44,095 bases of DNA, taken from positions 1 through 44,095 of the forward strand of contig BMQD01000033.1 of NCBI GenBank assembly GCA_014647935.1, written 5' to 3'. Under the pieces are notes generated by a model. That model saw only the letters and a program-made list of their open reading frames with translations. It made no database searches and had not been told where the DNA came from. Origin of the DNA: Planomonospora parontospora. GTDB taxonomy: Bacteria; Actinomycetota; Actinomycetes; Streptosporangiales; Streptosporangiaceae. Shown here piece after piece: positions 31,689 through 40,417 of the stretch; position 1 is the first letter of the stretch, and every line of letters starts with the position of its first letter. The position numbers and the translations under genes are program-made.

Positions 31689-32084
31689 ACCGGCCCCGGC
31701 AGGCAGAGCGCCCCGCGACCGGCCGAATCCGCCCCCAGCGCCGACGGGACCGCGGGTCGGGTCCGGCATCGGCCCAGCGGATCCGGCAAAACACGTAAAG
31801 AGCCAAATAGCATGACGACCAATGATTTATGCAATTGAATCGTCATCTTTTCTTCGGATGGTCGGGCCGGGGACCGCCTCCGGGGAAGGAGTCCGGTCAG
31901 GCTCCGGCCCGGGGTCCGGCCCCAGACCGGCGCCGCCTGCCCGGCCGGGGGGTCGGGCAGGCGCGGATCCCCGTACGCCTCGGCAGGGCTCCACGGGCCT
32001 CCGCCACCGACCGGTCGAGTGGCCGGTCGACCGGGTGACCGAGCCGGCGGCCGACCCGGGCGCCCGGTCGGCCGGCCCGGCGGG
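31689..32084. other. Convergent intergenic region with AT-rich island
   Basis: No gene is apparent. Positions 31787-31860 are markedly AT-rich against very GC-rich flanks, and GC-rich inverted repeats follow. Both flanking genes end here, so it is a terminator region rather than a promoter region. Confidence 0.5.
31934..31963. terminator. Hairpin downstream of the exporter and sugar-binding genes
   Basis: A perfect 10-base-pair stem, CGCCTGCCCG (31934-31943) with CGGGCAGGCG (31954-31963), has a 10-base loop. Confidence 0.55.
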
Positions 32085-33176
32085 TCAGCCGATGCCGGCG
32101 GCCGAGCAGGCGTCGGCGTAGGCGCCGGCGCACAGCGCGCCCGGCGTGACGTAGCCGTCCTTGACCACGGTCTCCTTGATGGTCTCCTTGGTGACGGCGA
32201 CCGGGTCGAGCAGGACGGACGGCACCGCTCCGGCGCCGTTGTCCACCGTGGCGCCGGCCTCCGGCTTCTCGCCGCGCAGCAGCGCGAACGCCAGCTCGGC
32301 GGTCTTCTCCGCCTGCATCCGCACCGCCTTGTAGACGGTCATGTGCTGCCGTCCGACGAGGATGCGCTGGAGCGCGGCGATCTCGGCGTCCTGCCCGGTG
32401 ACCGGTACGGCCGGCAGCCCGGCCGCCTTCATCGCCGCGATGGCGCCGCCCGCCGTGCCGTCGTTGGCCGCGTAGACGCCGACCAGGTCGCGGCCGCGCA
32501 GGGACGGCAGCGTGCGGGCGGTCCAGGCCTTGGCGTTGTCCGGGTTCCACTCGGGGGTGTCGAACTCCGCCGCGATGCGGACCTTGCCGTCGAGCGTCGC
32601 GTGCGCGCCCTGCTTGAACAGGGTGGCGTTGTTGTCGGTCGGGGAGCCGTTGATCCACAGGATCTCGCCGCTGCCCGCCTTGCCGCCGAGCGCCGACAGC
32701 AGCGACTCCGCCTGCAGCCGGCCGACCTTCGCGTTGTCGAAGGAGACGTAGTAGTCGACGGCGGTGCCGAGCACCAGGCGGTCGTAGGAGATGACCGGCA
32801 CGTCGCGGTCGTGCGCCCTCTCCACGATCTTCGCGGCCGCGGCGCTGTCGACTGGCGTGAGCACCAGCACCTCGGCGCCCTCCTCCAGGGCCTCCTCGGC
32901 CTGGGCCAGCTGCTCGTCGGCGTCCTGCTCGGCGTTGCGGTAGTCGATCTCGCAGCCGGGGCAGAGCTGCTTGAGCCGCTGCGAGAAGTACGGCGCGTCC
33001 GCCGCGTCGTAGCGGCTCGCGGCGCGTTCGGGCAGCAGCAGGGCCACCCGTCCGGCCGCCTTCGCCGCGGCGGCGGGCTCGTCGCCGCCGGATCCCGGCA
33101 GGACGCCGCAGCCGGTCAGGATCGTCCCGGCCAGGGCCGCGGCCGCCGCGGCCGTCACACGTCGGTACTTGCGCAT
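32085..33176 (-). CDS. Sugar-binding lipoprotein (periplasmic-binding-protein type I fold, XylF/RbsB-like)
   Basis: The 363-residue protein has a lipoprotein signal with lipobox LTGC (modified C23). The mature part resembles xylose/ribose-binding proteins: VALLLPERAASRYDAADAPYF at the N-terminus, VLVLTPVDSAAAAKIVERA, VISYDRLV and VYAANDGTAGGAIAAMKAAG. Such proteins normally feed an ABC importer, but no permease or ATPase is nearby. Instead the gene lies 47 bases downstream of a chemoreceptor on the same strand. The likely role is to present a sugar to that receptor, as RbsB/MglB do for Trg in E. coli; this is inference from position. Confidence 0.88.
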   Translation of the reverse strand: MRKYRRVTAAAAAALAGTILTGCGVLPGSGGDEPAAAAKAAGRVALLLPERAASRYDAADAPYFSQRLKQLCPGCEIDYRNAEQDADEQLAQAEEALEEGAEVLVLTPVDSAAAAKIVERAHDRDVPVISYDRLVLGTAVDYYVSFDNAKVGRLQAESLLSALGGKAGSGEILWINGSPTDNNATLFKQGAHATLDGKVRIAAEFDTPEWNPDNAKAWTARTLPSLRGRDLVGVYAANDGTAGGAIAAMKAAGLPAVPVTGQDAEIAALQRILVGRQHMTVYKAVRMQAEKTAELAFALLRGEKPEAGATVDNGAGAVPSVLLDPVAVTKETIKETVVKDGYVTPGALCAGAYADACSAAGIG

Positions 33177-33223
33177 TGTCTGTCGTCTCCGTTCGAGGCC
33201 TGGGGAACCGCTCGCCGGCCGGA

Positions 33224-34888
33224 TCAGTAGGTGAAGCGCGACACGAGCGTGCGCATCCGGGCGGCCATGCCCGCCAGCTCGCTGACGGCCTCGGTGGTGC
33301 TGGCCACGCCCTGGCTGGCCATGTCGGTGGCGTCGGCGACGCCGTCGATGTTCGCGGCGATGCCGCTGGACCCGGCCGCCGCGTCGGCGACGCTGCGGCT
33401 CATCGTCCGGGTCGTCGCGGCCTGCTCCTCGATGGCGGCGGCCACGGTCTCCTGGTACTCGCTGACCTGGGCGATGACGTCGGTGATCTCGCTGATGGCG
33501 GAGACCGCCGCGCCGGTGTCGGCCTGGATGGTCTGCACCCGGCGGCCGATGTCCTCGGTGGCCTTCGCGGTCTCCTGGGCGAGGTCCTTGACCTCCTGCG
33601 CCACGACGGCGAAGCCCTTGCCGAACTCGCCGGCGCGGGCGGCCTCGATGGTGGCGTTGAGCGCGAGCAGGTTGGTCTGCTGGGCGATCGAGGTGATGGT
33701 CTTGACGACGTCGCCGATCTCCGCGCTGGACGCGCCGAGCTTGGCGATCGTGTCGTTCGCCGACCTGGCGATGTTCACCGCGCGGGTGGCCACGTGGGCG
33801 GCCTCGGCGGTGTTGCGGGAGATCTCCTGGATCGACGCGCCCATCTCCTCGGCGCCGGCGGCGACCGCCGCCACGTGCGCGCTGACCTGGTTGGCGGCGT
33901 CGGCGACGCCCTCGGCGCGGCCGGAGGCCTGACCGGCGCTGGCGCCCATTTGCGAGCTGATCGCCGCGAGCTCCTCGGCGGCGGCGGCCAGCGCCTCGGA
34001 GTTCTCGCCGAGCGCGCGGACCGCGTCGCGGGTGCTGGCGGTCGCGACCGCCAGGGCCTGCGCCATCTCGCCCACCTCGTCGCGCTGCGCGGTCTCGACC
34101 TGGGCGGTGAGGTCGCCTCCGGCCAGCGCCTGGAGCACCTTGTGCATCCGCCGGAGCGGCTTGACGATCAGGCCGGCGATGTAGCGGCTGAGCGCGAGCG
34201 CGACGAGCAGGCCGGCCACGAGGGCGGCGAGCATGAGGTTGCGCGCGGTGTCGTGCGCGGAGTGGGCCGCGGCCGCCGCGGCGGCGCCGCTGGTCTGCTC
34301 GTACTGCAGCAGCTCCTCCAGGGCCGCCATCGCGTTGGCGCTGGTGGTCTGCCCGTCGCCGAGGAAGGCCTGCTGGAAGTCGGCCTCGGCGCCGGATTCG
34401 GCGAGCGGGAGCAGGCGGTTCTCCAGGATGGTGCGGTAGGCCGTCCACCAGATGTCGAACCGGTCGACCAGCTCGCGCTGGGCGTCCTCGCTGACCGACG
34501 TGCGGTAGGTCTCCAGCGCCTCGGTGAGCTGTCCGTCGGCCTGCTCGATCCCGTCGAGGAAGGACTTGCGGGCCACCGGCCCGTCGGACAGGGCGAGGTT
34601 GGCGATGTTGTTCTGGACCTGCAGCGCCGCGGAGTTGATCTTCGAGAGCTGCGCGGACGGCTCCAGGTTGCCGCGGTAGATCTCCTCGACCCGCTGGTCG
34701 ACGCTGCCGAGCCCGGACAGGCCGACCGCGACGACGACCGCCGCGACCGAGCAGCCCAGCGCCACGAGCAGCAGCAGCTTGCGTGAGATCGGCATGTTGG
34801 CCACGGTGCGCAGGACGGCCCTGCGCCGCGGCGTGTTCGCGGACGGCGCGGCCTCCTGCCGCGCCCGTCCGCCTGACGCGTGGTTCAT
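33224..34888 (-). CDS. Methyl-accepting chemotaxis protein (complete)
   Basis: The receptor is 554 residues. It has a membrane segment near 37-57, a four-helix-bundle-like sensor, a second membrane segment near 215-240, a HAMP domain, and a long cytoplasmic coiled coil with the conserved tip [23 protein letters not shown] that binds CheA/CheW. The C-terminus (RTLVSRFTY) has no CheR tether. I chose ATG 34888 with AAGGGA 10 bases upstream; ATG 34897 is too close to that site. A strict FliA-like promoter lies upstream. The sugar-binding lipoprotein gene follows in the same unit. Confidence 0.95.
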   Translation of the reverse strand: MNHASGGRARQEAAPSANTPRRRAVLRTVANMPISRKLLLLVALGCSVAAVVVAVGLSGLGSVDQRVEEIYRGNLEPSAQLSKINSAALQVQNNIANLALSDGPVARKSFLDGIEQADGQLTEALETYRTSVSEDAQRELVDRFDIWWTAYRTILENRLLPLAESGAEADFQQAFLGDGQTTSANAMAALEELLQYEQTSGAAAAAAAHSAHDTARNLMLAALVAGLLVALALSRYIAGLIVKPLRRMHKVLQALAGGDLTAQVETAQRDEVGEMAQALAVATASTRDAVRALGENSEALAAAAEELAAISSQMGASAGQASGRAEGVADAANQVSAHVAAVAAGAEEMGASIQEISRNTAEAAHVATRAVNIARSANDTIAKLGASSAEIGDVVKTITSIAQQTNLLALNATIEAARAGEFGKGFAVVAQEVKDLAQETAKATEDIGRRVQTIQADTGAAVSAISEITDVIAQVSEYQETVAAAIEEQAATTRTMSRSVADAAAGSSGIAANIDGVADATDMASQGVASTTEAVSELAGMAARMRTLVSRFTY

Positions 34889-34944
34889 CGGCGCCATGTC
34901 CCTTCAAGAAGATCCCGGCCGCCGGCCATGCCGGTGGCAGTCGG

Positions 34945-34973
34945 CCCATCGGGCACGGAACGCGTGAGCTGAG
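34945..34973 (-). promoter_or_regulatory. FliA-like promoter for the chemoreceptor/sugar-binding unit
   Basis: Read on the minus strand: CTCA, 17 bases, CCGATGGG. A second CTCA sits five bases inside the first, the same doubled arrangement as before the third chemoreceptor. Confidence 0.75.
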
Positions 34974-35074
34974 CCTTTCTCATGTATGACCGGTTGCGGA
35001 TCGGCAACGATCCGCGCCCCTCCGCGGGCCCGCGGTGATCGGGAGCGCTCCGCCGCGGGCACGCCCGGACGGCC

Positions 35075-35170
35075 GGGTGTTCAGGGGATCGGGTGCTCAG
35101 GGGACCCGGTGTTCAGGGGATCGGGTGCTCAGGCGGCCGGGTGCTCAGGCGGCCGGGTGTTCAGGCGGCG
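35075..35170. repeat. Six tandem 16-base repeats at the end of the GGDEF gene
   Basis: Units read GGGTGYTCAGGSGRYC with small changes and no gaps, from 35075 to 35170. The last unit contains the stop codon (complement of TCA at 35161-35163) of the diguanylate cyclase gene; the other five lie downstream of it. Confidence 0.85.
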
Positions 35171-36804
35171 GCGGCGGACGGGTCCGGTTCCGCCGCGGCG
35201 AGCTTCACCTGGTTGCGGCCGGCCCGCTTGGCCTCGTACAGGGCCTCGTCGGCGGCGTGCAGCAGTTCCTCGGGGCTCTGCTTGCCGGTCAGCGTCGCGA
35301 CCCCCGAGCTGAACGTCACCGTCAGCGTCCGGCCCGCCGCCGGCATCCGCCCGGCCGCCACCCACGCGCGCAGCGCGTCCACCCGCTCCAGGGCCTGCTC
35401 GCCGGTGGCCCCGGGCAGCACGATGACGAACTCCTCGCCGCCGTAGCGGGCCACCACGTCGTCGGCCCGGATCCGCCCGCTCACCAGCTTGGCGAACCGG
35501 GCCAGCACCTGGTCGCCCGCCCCGTGCCCGTAGCGGTCGTTGATCTGCTTGAAGTGGTCGATGTCCAGCAGCGCCACGCTCAGCGGAGAACCCTCGGCCG
35601 CCGCCAGCCGCATCTGCCGCTGCAGCGACTCCATCAGGAACCGGCGGTTGTGCAGTCCGGTCAGCGTGTCGCGCACCGCCTGCTCGGCCAGGTTCGCCCG
35701 GAGCGCCTCGATCGTGGCCACCTGCTCGTGCAGGCGGTCGTTGGTCTCCTGCAGCTCGCGCCGCTGGTCGTTGAGCGCGGTCACGTCCCGGGCCACGACC
35801 GCCCAGCCCACCGGCTCGCCCCGGCTGTCGTTCAGCGCGCTGACCCGCATGTCCAGGTCCACCGTGCGGTCCTCGGCGTCGGTGACGGCCAGGCTGACCT
35901 CCAGCCCGTCCTCCAGGCGGTCCGCGACCGGCATGCCGCCCAGGACCGCCGTGATCGGGAGCCCCACCAGCCGGTCGGGCAGGCCCGGCGCCAGCCGGCG
36001 CGCCAGCCGGTCGGCCGCCGGGTTGACGTCCAGGACGCGGCCGGAGCCGTCGGCCGTGACGACCACGTCGCTGATCATGTCGAAGAGGTGGGTGCGCGTC
36101 ACCGGCACCAGCTCGTGCAGCGACAGCCGCGCCAGGGCCCAGTAGGTCAGGGCCGCGCTGGCGCAGAACCCGAGCGGGGCCACCACCTGGGGGGCCGCCC
36201 CGACCGTCCCGGTCACCCCCAGCAGGCTGGCGACACCGCCCAGCGCGGAGGGGACGTTCCCCAGCAGCACGAACCCGTACAGCCGGCGCTGGGAGCGCGG
36301 GCCGTGCAGCCAGGCGCGGGTCAGCCGCGTGGTGGCCGCGACGACCAGGGCGGCGCCGTAGGCGGTGTGCGCCCAGAACAGCGGGCCGAACCGGACCACG
36401 ATGTCGCCCGCGCCGTCCAGTCCGGCGGAGGAGATGACGAGCCGGTGCCAGGAGTCGGTCAGGAGCACGACCGCGAAGAGCGCGGGTTCGGCCGAGAGCC
36501 ACAGCGCCGTCCGGCGCGAGAGCCGCCAGCCGCGGTCGGCCACGGCCAGGGACTGGCACAGGTACGCCGAGGTCATGACGGACACCGCGATCATGGCGGC
36601 GGCACCCGTCAGCGCGACCAGCTCCGGGACCGGGACCAGGCGGCCGAACACGGCCGTGCCGGACCAGACCGCGGTGCTCGCCGAGACGACCGCCACCGTG
36701 CCGACCGCGGGTGCCGAGCGCCGACGGCGCCAGGCGACGACCGCCACGGCGCAGGCCACCATCGTGGACAGCGAGAAGAGCAGGACGTAGACGACTCCCT
36801 CCAT
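35161..36804 (-). CDS. Membrane diguanylate cyclase with PAS and GGDEF domains
   Basis: The 547-residue protein has about seven membrane segments in residues 1-235. A PAS-like domain (about 240-360) begins ISDVVVTADGSGRVLDVNPAADRL. A short coiled coil precedes a GGDEF domain (about 385-540). The active-site motif is GGEEF near 451, and the inhibitory-site RxxD (RADD) lies five residues before it, so it should make c-di-GMP with product inhibition. There is no EAL domain. GGAGGAA and GAGGGGA lie just upstream of the ATG. A FliA-like promoter variant with an 18-base spacer precedes it. Its product could act on the PilZ protein encoded downstream of flhF. Confidence 0.93.
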   Translation of the reverse strand: MEGVVYVLLFSLSTMVACAVAVVAWRRRRSAPAVGTVAVVSASTAVWSGTAVFGRLVPVPELVALTGAAAMIAVSVMTSAYLCQSLAVADRGWRLSRRTALWLSAEPALFAVVLLTDSWHRLVISSAGLDGAGDIVVRFGPLFWAHTAYGAALVVAATTRLTRAWLHGPRSQRRLYGFVLLGNVPSALGGVASLLGVTGTVGAAPQVVAPLGFCASAALTYWALARLSLHELVPVTRTHLFDMISDVVVTADGSGRVLDVNPAADRLARRLAPGLPDRLVGLPITAVLGGMPVADRLEDGLEVSLAVTDAEDRTVDLDMRVSALNDSRGEPVGWAVVARDVTALNDQRRELQETNDRLHEQVATIEALRANLAEQAVRDTLTGLHNRRFLMESLQRQMRLAAAEGSPLSVALLDIDHFKQINDRYGHGAGDQVLARFAKLVSGRIRADDVVARYGGEEFVIVLPGATGEQALERVDALRAWVAAGRMPAAGRTLTVTFSSGVATLTGKQSPEELLHAADEALYEAKRAGRNQVKLAAAEPDPSAAAA

Positions 36805-36858
36805 TCCCCTCAATTCCTCCGATTTCCTGGTATCCCGGCGCGTGACAGACGTGCATCC

Positions 36859-36888
36859 CCCATCGGCGCGGCCACGGACGGATCTGAG
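36859..36888 (-). promoter_or_regulatory. FliA-like promoter variant for the diguanylate cyclase
   Basis: Read on the minus strand: CTCA, 18 bases, CCGATGGG. It is divergent from the epimerase promoter 8 bases away. Confidence 0.6.
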
Positions 36889-36896
36889 GGTTCCGG

Positions 36897-36925
36897 CTAA
36901 GCCCGGCGCGTTCCCGGCCGATCGG
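36897..36925 (+). promoter_or_regulatory. FliA-like promoter variant for the epimerase gene
   Basis: CTAA (36897-36900), 17 bases, CCGATCGG (36918-36925). CTAA is closer to the classical TAAA -35 of sigma-28 promoters. It lies 81 bases before the ATG. Confidence 0.5.
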
Positions 36926-37006
36926 AGGCGTGGGATCCCCGTGGCCGCCACCCGCGCGGCCAGGGGTCTCCGCGATACGTCACCGAAGGTCAGGAGTCTC
37001 CCGCCG

Positions 37007-38179
37007 ATGCCCGCGACCCACCTCCCCCGCCGAGGGGACCGCATCCGTGCGGCACTCGTCCTCGGAACCCGGCCGGAGGCCATCAAACTCGCCCCGGTGC
37101 TGCGCGCGATGAGCGCGTCCCCCCTGTTCGAACCCATGGTGATCTCCACCGGCCAGCACCGCGAGATGCTCGACCAGATGCTGCAGCGCCTGCGCATGGA
37201 CAGCAGCCGCGACCTGGCCGTCATGCGCGACCGGCAGAGGCTGTCGGGCCTGACGGCCCGGCTGATCAGCGGCCTGGGCGAGGCCGTACGCGACGACAGG
37301 CCCGACGTGGTGGTCGTCCAGGGCGACACGACGACGGCGATGACCGGCGCCCTGGCCGCCTTCTACGAGGGCGTGCCCGTCGCGCACGTGGAGGCGGGAC
37401 TGCGCACCGGCGTCATCGGCAACCCCTTCCCGGAGGAGCTCAACCGCCGCCTGGTGGCGCCCATGGTGCGCTGGCACTTCGCGCCCACCGAGGGCTCGGC
37501 CGCGAACCTGCGGGCCGAGGGCGTGCCCGCGGGCGACATCCAGGTCACCGGCAACACCGTCATCGACAACCTGCTGTGGGTGCTGGAGCGCGGCGAGGGC
37601 CGGTCGGCGTTCGTCACCTCCCGCCGGCGGGTCCTGGTGACCCTGCACCGCCGGGAGAACCAGGGCGGCACCATGCACGGCATCGCCGAGGCCCTGGGGG
37701 AACTGGCCGGACGGCCCGACGTGGAGATCGTGCTCCCGCTGCACAAGAGCCCCGCCGTACGGGAGGCGCTGCTGCCCGTCCTGGACGGCCTGCCGCACGT
37801 CAAGCTGGTCGAGCCGCTGGACTACTTCGACTTCGCCGCCACCCTCGCCGCCTGCGACCTGGTCCTGACCGACTCCGGCGGCGTCCAGGAGGAGGCGCCG
37901 ACGCTGGGCAAGCCGGTGCTGGTGCTGCGCACCACGACCGAGCGGCCCGAGGCGGTGGACGCCGGCGTCGCGCTGCTGGTGGGCACCGAGCCGGCCGACG
38001 TCATCGGCGCCGCCCACCGCCTGCTCGACGACCGCGCCGCGTACGAGCGGATGGCGACCGCCGTCAACCCGTTCGGGGACGGGCGGGCGGCCGAGCGCGT
38101 CGTGAACCGCCTCGCCCTCGACCTGGCCGGCGCCGGGCGGTCCACCGAGTCCGGTGAGGGCGACCTGGCCGTCGCCTGA
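37007..38179 (+). CDS. wecB: Non-hydrolysing UDP-N-acetylglucosamine 2-epimerase
   Basis: The enzyme interconverts UDP-GlcNAc and UDP-ManNAc. The 390-residue protein has the family blocks [39 protein letters not shown] and [27 protein letters not shown], including the conserved Asp, Glu and His residues of the active site. I chose ATG 37007 with CAGGAG 10-12 bases upstream, which gives the normal family length; the longer frame from 36842 would overlap the promoter. It is a single gene between a diguanylate cyclase and flhA. A role in a teichoic or capsular polymer, or in glycosylation of flagellin, are both possible; the FliA-like promoter favours the second. Confidence 0.93.
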   Translation: [390 protein letters not shown]

Positions 38180-38194
38180 CCCTCTCCCCGGCCC

Positions 38195-38242
38195 AGCCGC
38201 GGCGCGCCCACCGGCGTCGCGGCTGTTCGGGCTTCCCTTTTT
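38195..38242 (+). terminator. Hairpin with T-run after the epimerase gene
   Basis: The stem AGCCGCG (38195-38201) with CGCGGCT (38218-38224) is followed by CCCTTTTT a few bases later. It separates the epimerase from the flhA promoter. Confidence 0.6.
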
Positions 38243-38266
38243 CCGCACGCCGCACGGGCGGAAATC

Positions 38267-38295
38267 CTCAGGACCGTACGGCGGGGGCCGATGGG
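38267..38295 (+). promoter_or_regulatory. FliA-like promoter for the flhA operon
   Basis: CTCA (38267-38270), 17 bases, CCGATGGG (38288-38295). The ATG at 38291 lies inside the -10 element, which excludes it as the flhA start if this promoter is used. Confidence 0.75.
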
Positions 38296-38374
38296 GGAAT
38301 TCGCCAGGACGGCGTGCGCGGCCACGGAGCAGACCGGCCGGACGTTCCATGCGAGCAGCGGAGGGGGCACCGCA

Positions 38375-40417
38375 TTGCCCAGGGGAATCAGCCAGATGGC
38401 TGTTCCGATCGGCGTGGTTCTGATCGTCGTGATGATGGTCATCCCGTTGCCGACGGTCCTGCTCGACCTCCTCATCGCCGCGAACATCACCATCGCGCTG
38501 ATCGTGGTCGTGGTGAGCATGAACGTGAAGCGGCCGCTGGAGTTCTCCTCCTTCCCCGCGCTGCTGCTCGTCCTGACGCTGTTCCGGCTGGCCCTGAACA
38601 TCAGCGCGACCCGCCTGGTCCTGCTCGACGGGTTCGCCGGCAACGTCATCGAGGCGTTCGGCCACTTCGTCGTCGGCGGCTCCCTCATCGTCGGCGTCGT
38701 GATCTTCACGATCCTGGTCATCATCCAGTTCATCGTCATCACCAAGGGCGCCGAGCGCGTCGCCGAGGTCGGCGCGCGCTTCACCCTCGACGCCATGCCC
38801 GGCAAGCAGATGGCCATCGACGCCGACCTCAACGCCGGCCTGATCGACGAGGCGGAGGCGCGCAAGCGCCGCCACGAGGTCACCGCCGAGGCCGACTTCT
38901 ACGGCTCGATGGACGGTGGCTCGAAGTTCGTCAAGGGCGACGCCATCGCCGCCATCATCATCACCTTCATCAACCTCGTCGGCGGCTTCGCCGTGGGCGT
39001 GGTGCAGAAGGGCATGCCGGCCGGCGAGGCCATCGAGACCTACAGCCTGCTCAGCATCGGCGACGGTCTGGTCTCCCAGATCCCGGCCCTGCTGCTCTCG
39101 GTCGCCACCGGCCTCATGGTCGCCCGCGCCAGCGGCGAGGGCGACATGGGCAGCACGGTGATCGGCCAGCTCGGCGCGCAGAAGCGGGCCCTGCAGATCG
39201 GCGGCGGCGCCGCTCTGGCGCTGGCCCTGATCCCCGGCCTGCCCAAGCTGCCCTTCCTCCTCATCGGCGGCACCGTGCTGTTCCTCGCCCAGCGGGTGCC
39301 CGTCGCGCCGGCCGCGAAGGACGACGAGGAGGACGCCGCCGCGCTCGCCGGACCGGCGCCCGACTCCCCCGAGTCGCTCATGGGGGAGATCCGGGTCGAC
39401 CCGCTCGAGCTGGCCCTGGCCCCCGACCTCATCGACCTGGTCGACGCCGCCGGTGGCGACCTGCTCGACCGGGTCCGCGCGCTGCGCCGCAAGATCGCCC
39501 TGGAGACCGGCGTCATCATGCCGCCCGTGCACACCCGCGACGACCTGGACCTGTCCCTGTCGACGTACGTGGTCCGCGTCAACGGCGTGGAGGTCGCCCG
39601 CGGCCAGGCCCCGCCCGGCACCGTGCTGGCCATCGGCGACGGGCTGGACGCCCTGCCCGGCCGGGCCGGTCAGGAGCCGGTGTTCGGCCTGGAGGGCAAG
39701 TGGGTCCCCGCCGAGCTGCGCCACCAGGCGGAGCTCACCGGCGCCACCGTGGTCGACCGCGCCTCCGTCATCATCACCCACCTGTCGGAGATCGTCCGCG
39801 CCAACGCCAGCCGCCTGCTGGGCCGCGAGGACGTCCGCGCCCTGGTCGAGGTCGTACGGCGCACGCACCCGATCGTGGTGGAGGAGCTCACCCCGGCGCT
39901 GCTCAGCCTGGGCCAGATCCAGACGGTCCTGCAGTCGCTGCTCGACGAGGGCGTCTCCATCCGCGACCTGGTCCGCATCTTCGAGGCCCTGTCCCTGGCG
40001 GGCAAGAACACCTCCGACGCCGACGCGCTCTACGAGGCCGCCCGCTCCGCGCTGGGGCCGGCCATCGCCGCCCGGCACGCCGCCGACGGCGGGCTGCCGG
40101 TGCTCACGCTCGACCCGCGGCTGGAGCACGCGCTTCTGGAGTCGCTGCGGCCCACCGAGAGCGGCGTGCAGCTGATCCTCGACACCGCCCGCGCCGAGGC
40201 CGTGATCGGCCACGCCGCCCAGCTCTCCGAGGCCGCCGAGCAGCAGGGCATCAGCCCGGTGCTGGTCTGCTCGCCCCAGCTCCGGATGCCCCTGCGCCGC
40301 CTGCTGAAGTTCGGCGCGCCCCGCCTGCCCCTCCTGTCCTATGCCGAGATCGCGGAATGCCCGTTCCGCGTGGAAACCCTGGGAGTCGTGACCGATGCCG
40401 AAGCGCTTGCTGCTTGA
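38375..40417 (+). CDS. flhA: Flagellar export apparatus protein FlhA
   Basis: FlhA is the membrane gate of the flagellar type III export machine. From TTG 38375 the protein has 680 residues, normal for the family. About eight membrane segments lie in residues 8-330. The FHIPEP signature is readable as RPLEFSSFPALLLVLTLFRLALN, and the export-gate cytoplasmic loop as GARFTLDAMPGKQMAIDADLNAGLI. The soluble C-terminal domain (about 345-680) binds chaperone-substrate complexes. I chose TTG 38375 because GGAGGGGG ends 7 bases upstream; ATG 38396 is the next choice. Its stop overlaps the flhF-like gene by 23 bases. Confidence 0.96.
   Translation: MPRGISQMAVPIGVVLIVVMMVIPLPTVLLDLLIAANITIALIVVVVSMNVKRPLEFSSFPALLLVLTLFRLALNISATRLVLLDGFAGNVIEAFGHFVVGGSLIVGVVIFTILVIIQFIVITKGAERVAEVGARFTLDAMPGKQMAIDADLNAGLIDEAEARKRRHEVTAEADFYGSMDGGSKFVKGDAIAAIIITFINLVGGFAVGVVQKGMPAGEAIETYSLLSIGDGLVSQIPALLLSVATGLMVARASGEGDMGSTVIGQLGAQKRALQIGGGAALALALIPGLPKLPFLLIGGTVLFLAQRVPVAPAAKDDEEDAAALAGPAPDSPESLMGEIRVDPLELALAPDLIDLVDAAGGDLLDRVRALRRKIALETGVIMPPVHTRDDLDLSLSTYVVRVNGVEVARGQAPPGTVLAIGDGLDALPGRAGQEPVFGLEGKWVPAELRHQAELTGATVVDRASVIITHLSEIVRANASRLLGREDVRALVEVVRRTHPIVVEELTPALLSLGQIQTVLQSLLDEGVSIRDLVRIFEALSLAGKNTSDADALYEAARSALGPAIAARHAADGGLPVLTLDPRLEHALLESLRPTESGVQLILDTARAEAVIGHAAQLSEAAEQQGISPVLVCSPQLRMPLRRLLKFGAPRLPLLSYAEIAECPFRVETLGVVTDAEALAA

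Noticed and set aside
33176-34786. Long plus-strand frame opposite the chemoreceptor
   Set aside because: It is antisense to a well-supported receptor gene and has no recognisable domain.
35075-35170. CRISPR array
   Set aside because: The 16-base units are contiguous with no spacers, so this is a simple tandem repeat.
38291-38374. ATG at 38291 as the flhA start
   Set aside because: It lies within the CCGATGGG element, has no good ribosome binding site, and adds residues unlike known FlhA N-termini; TTG 38375 has a strong site 7 bases upstream.
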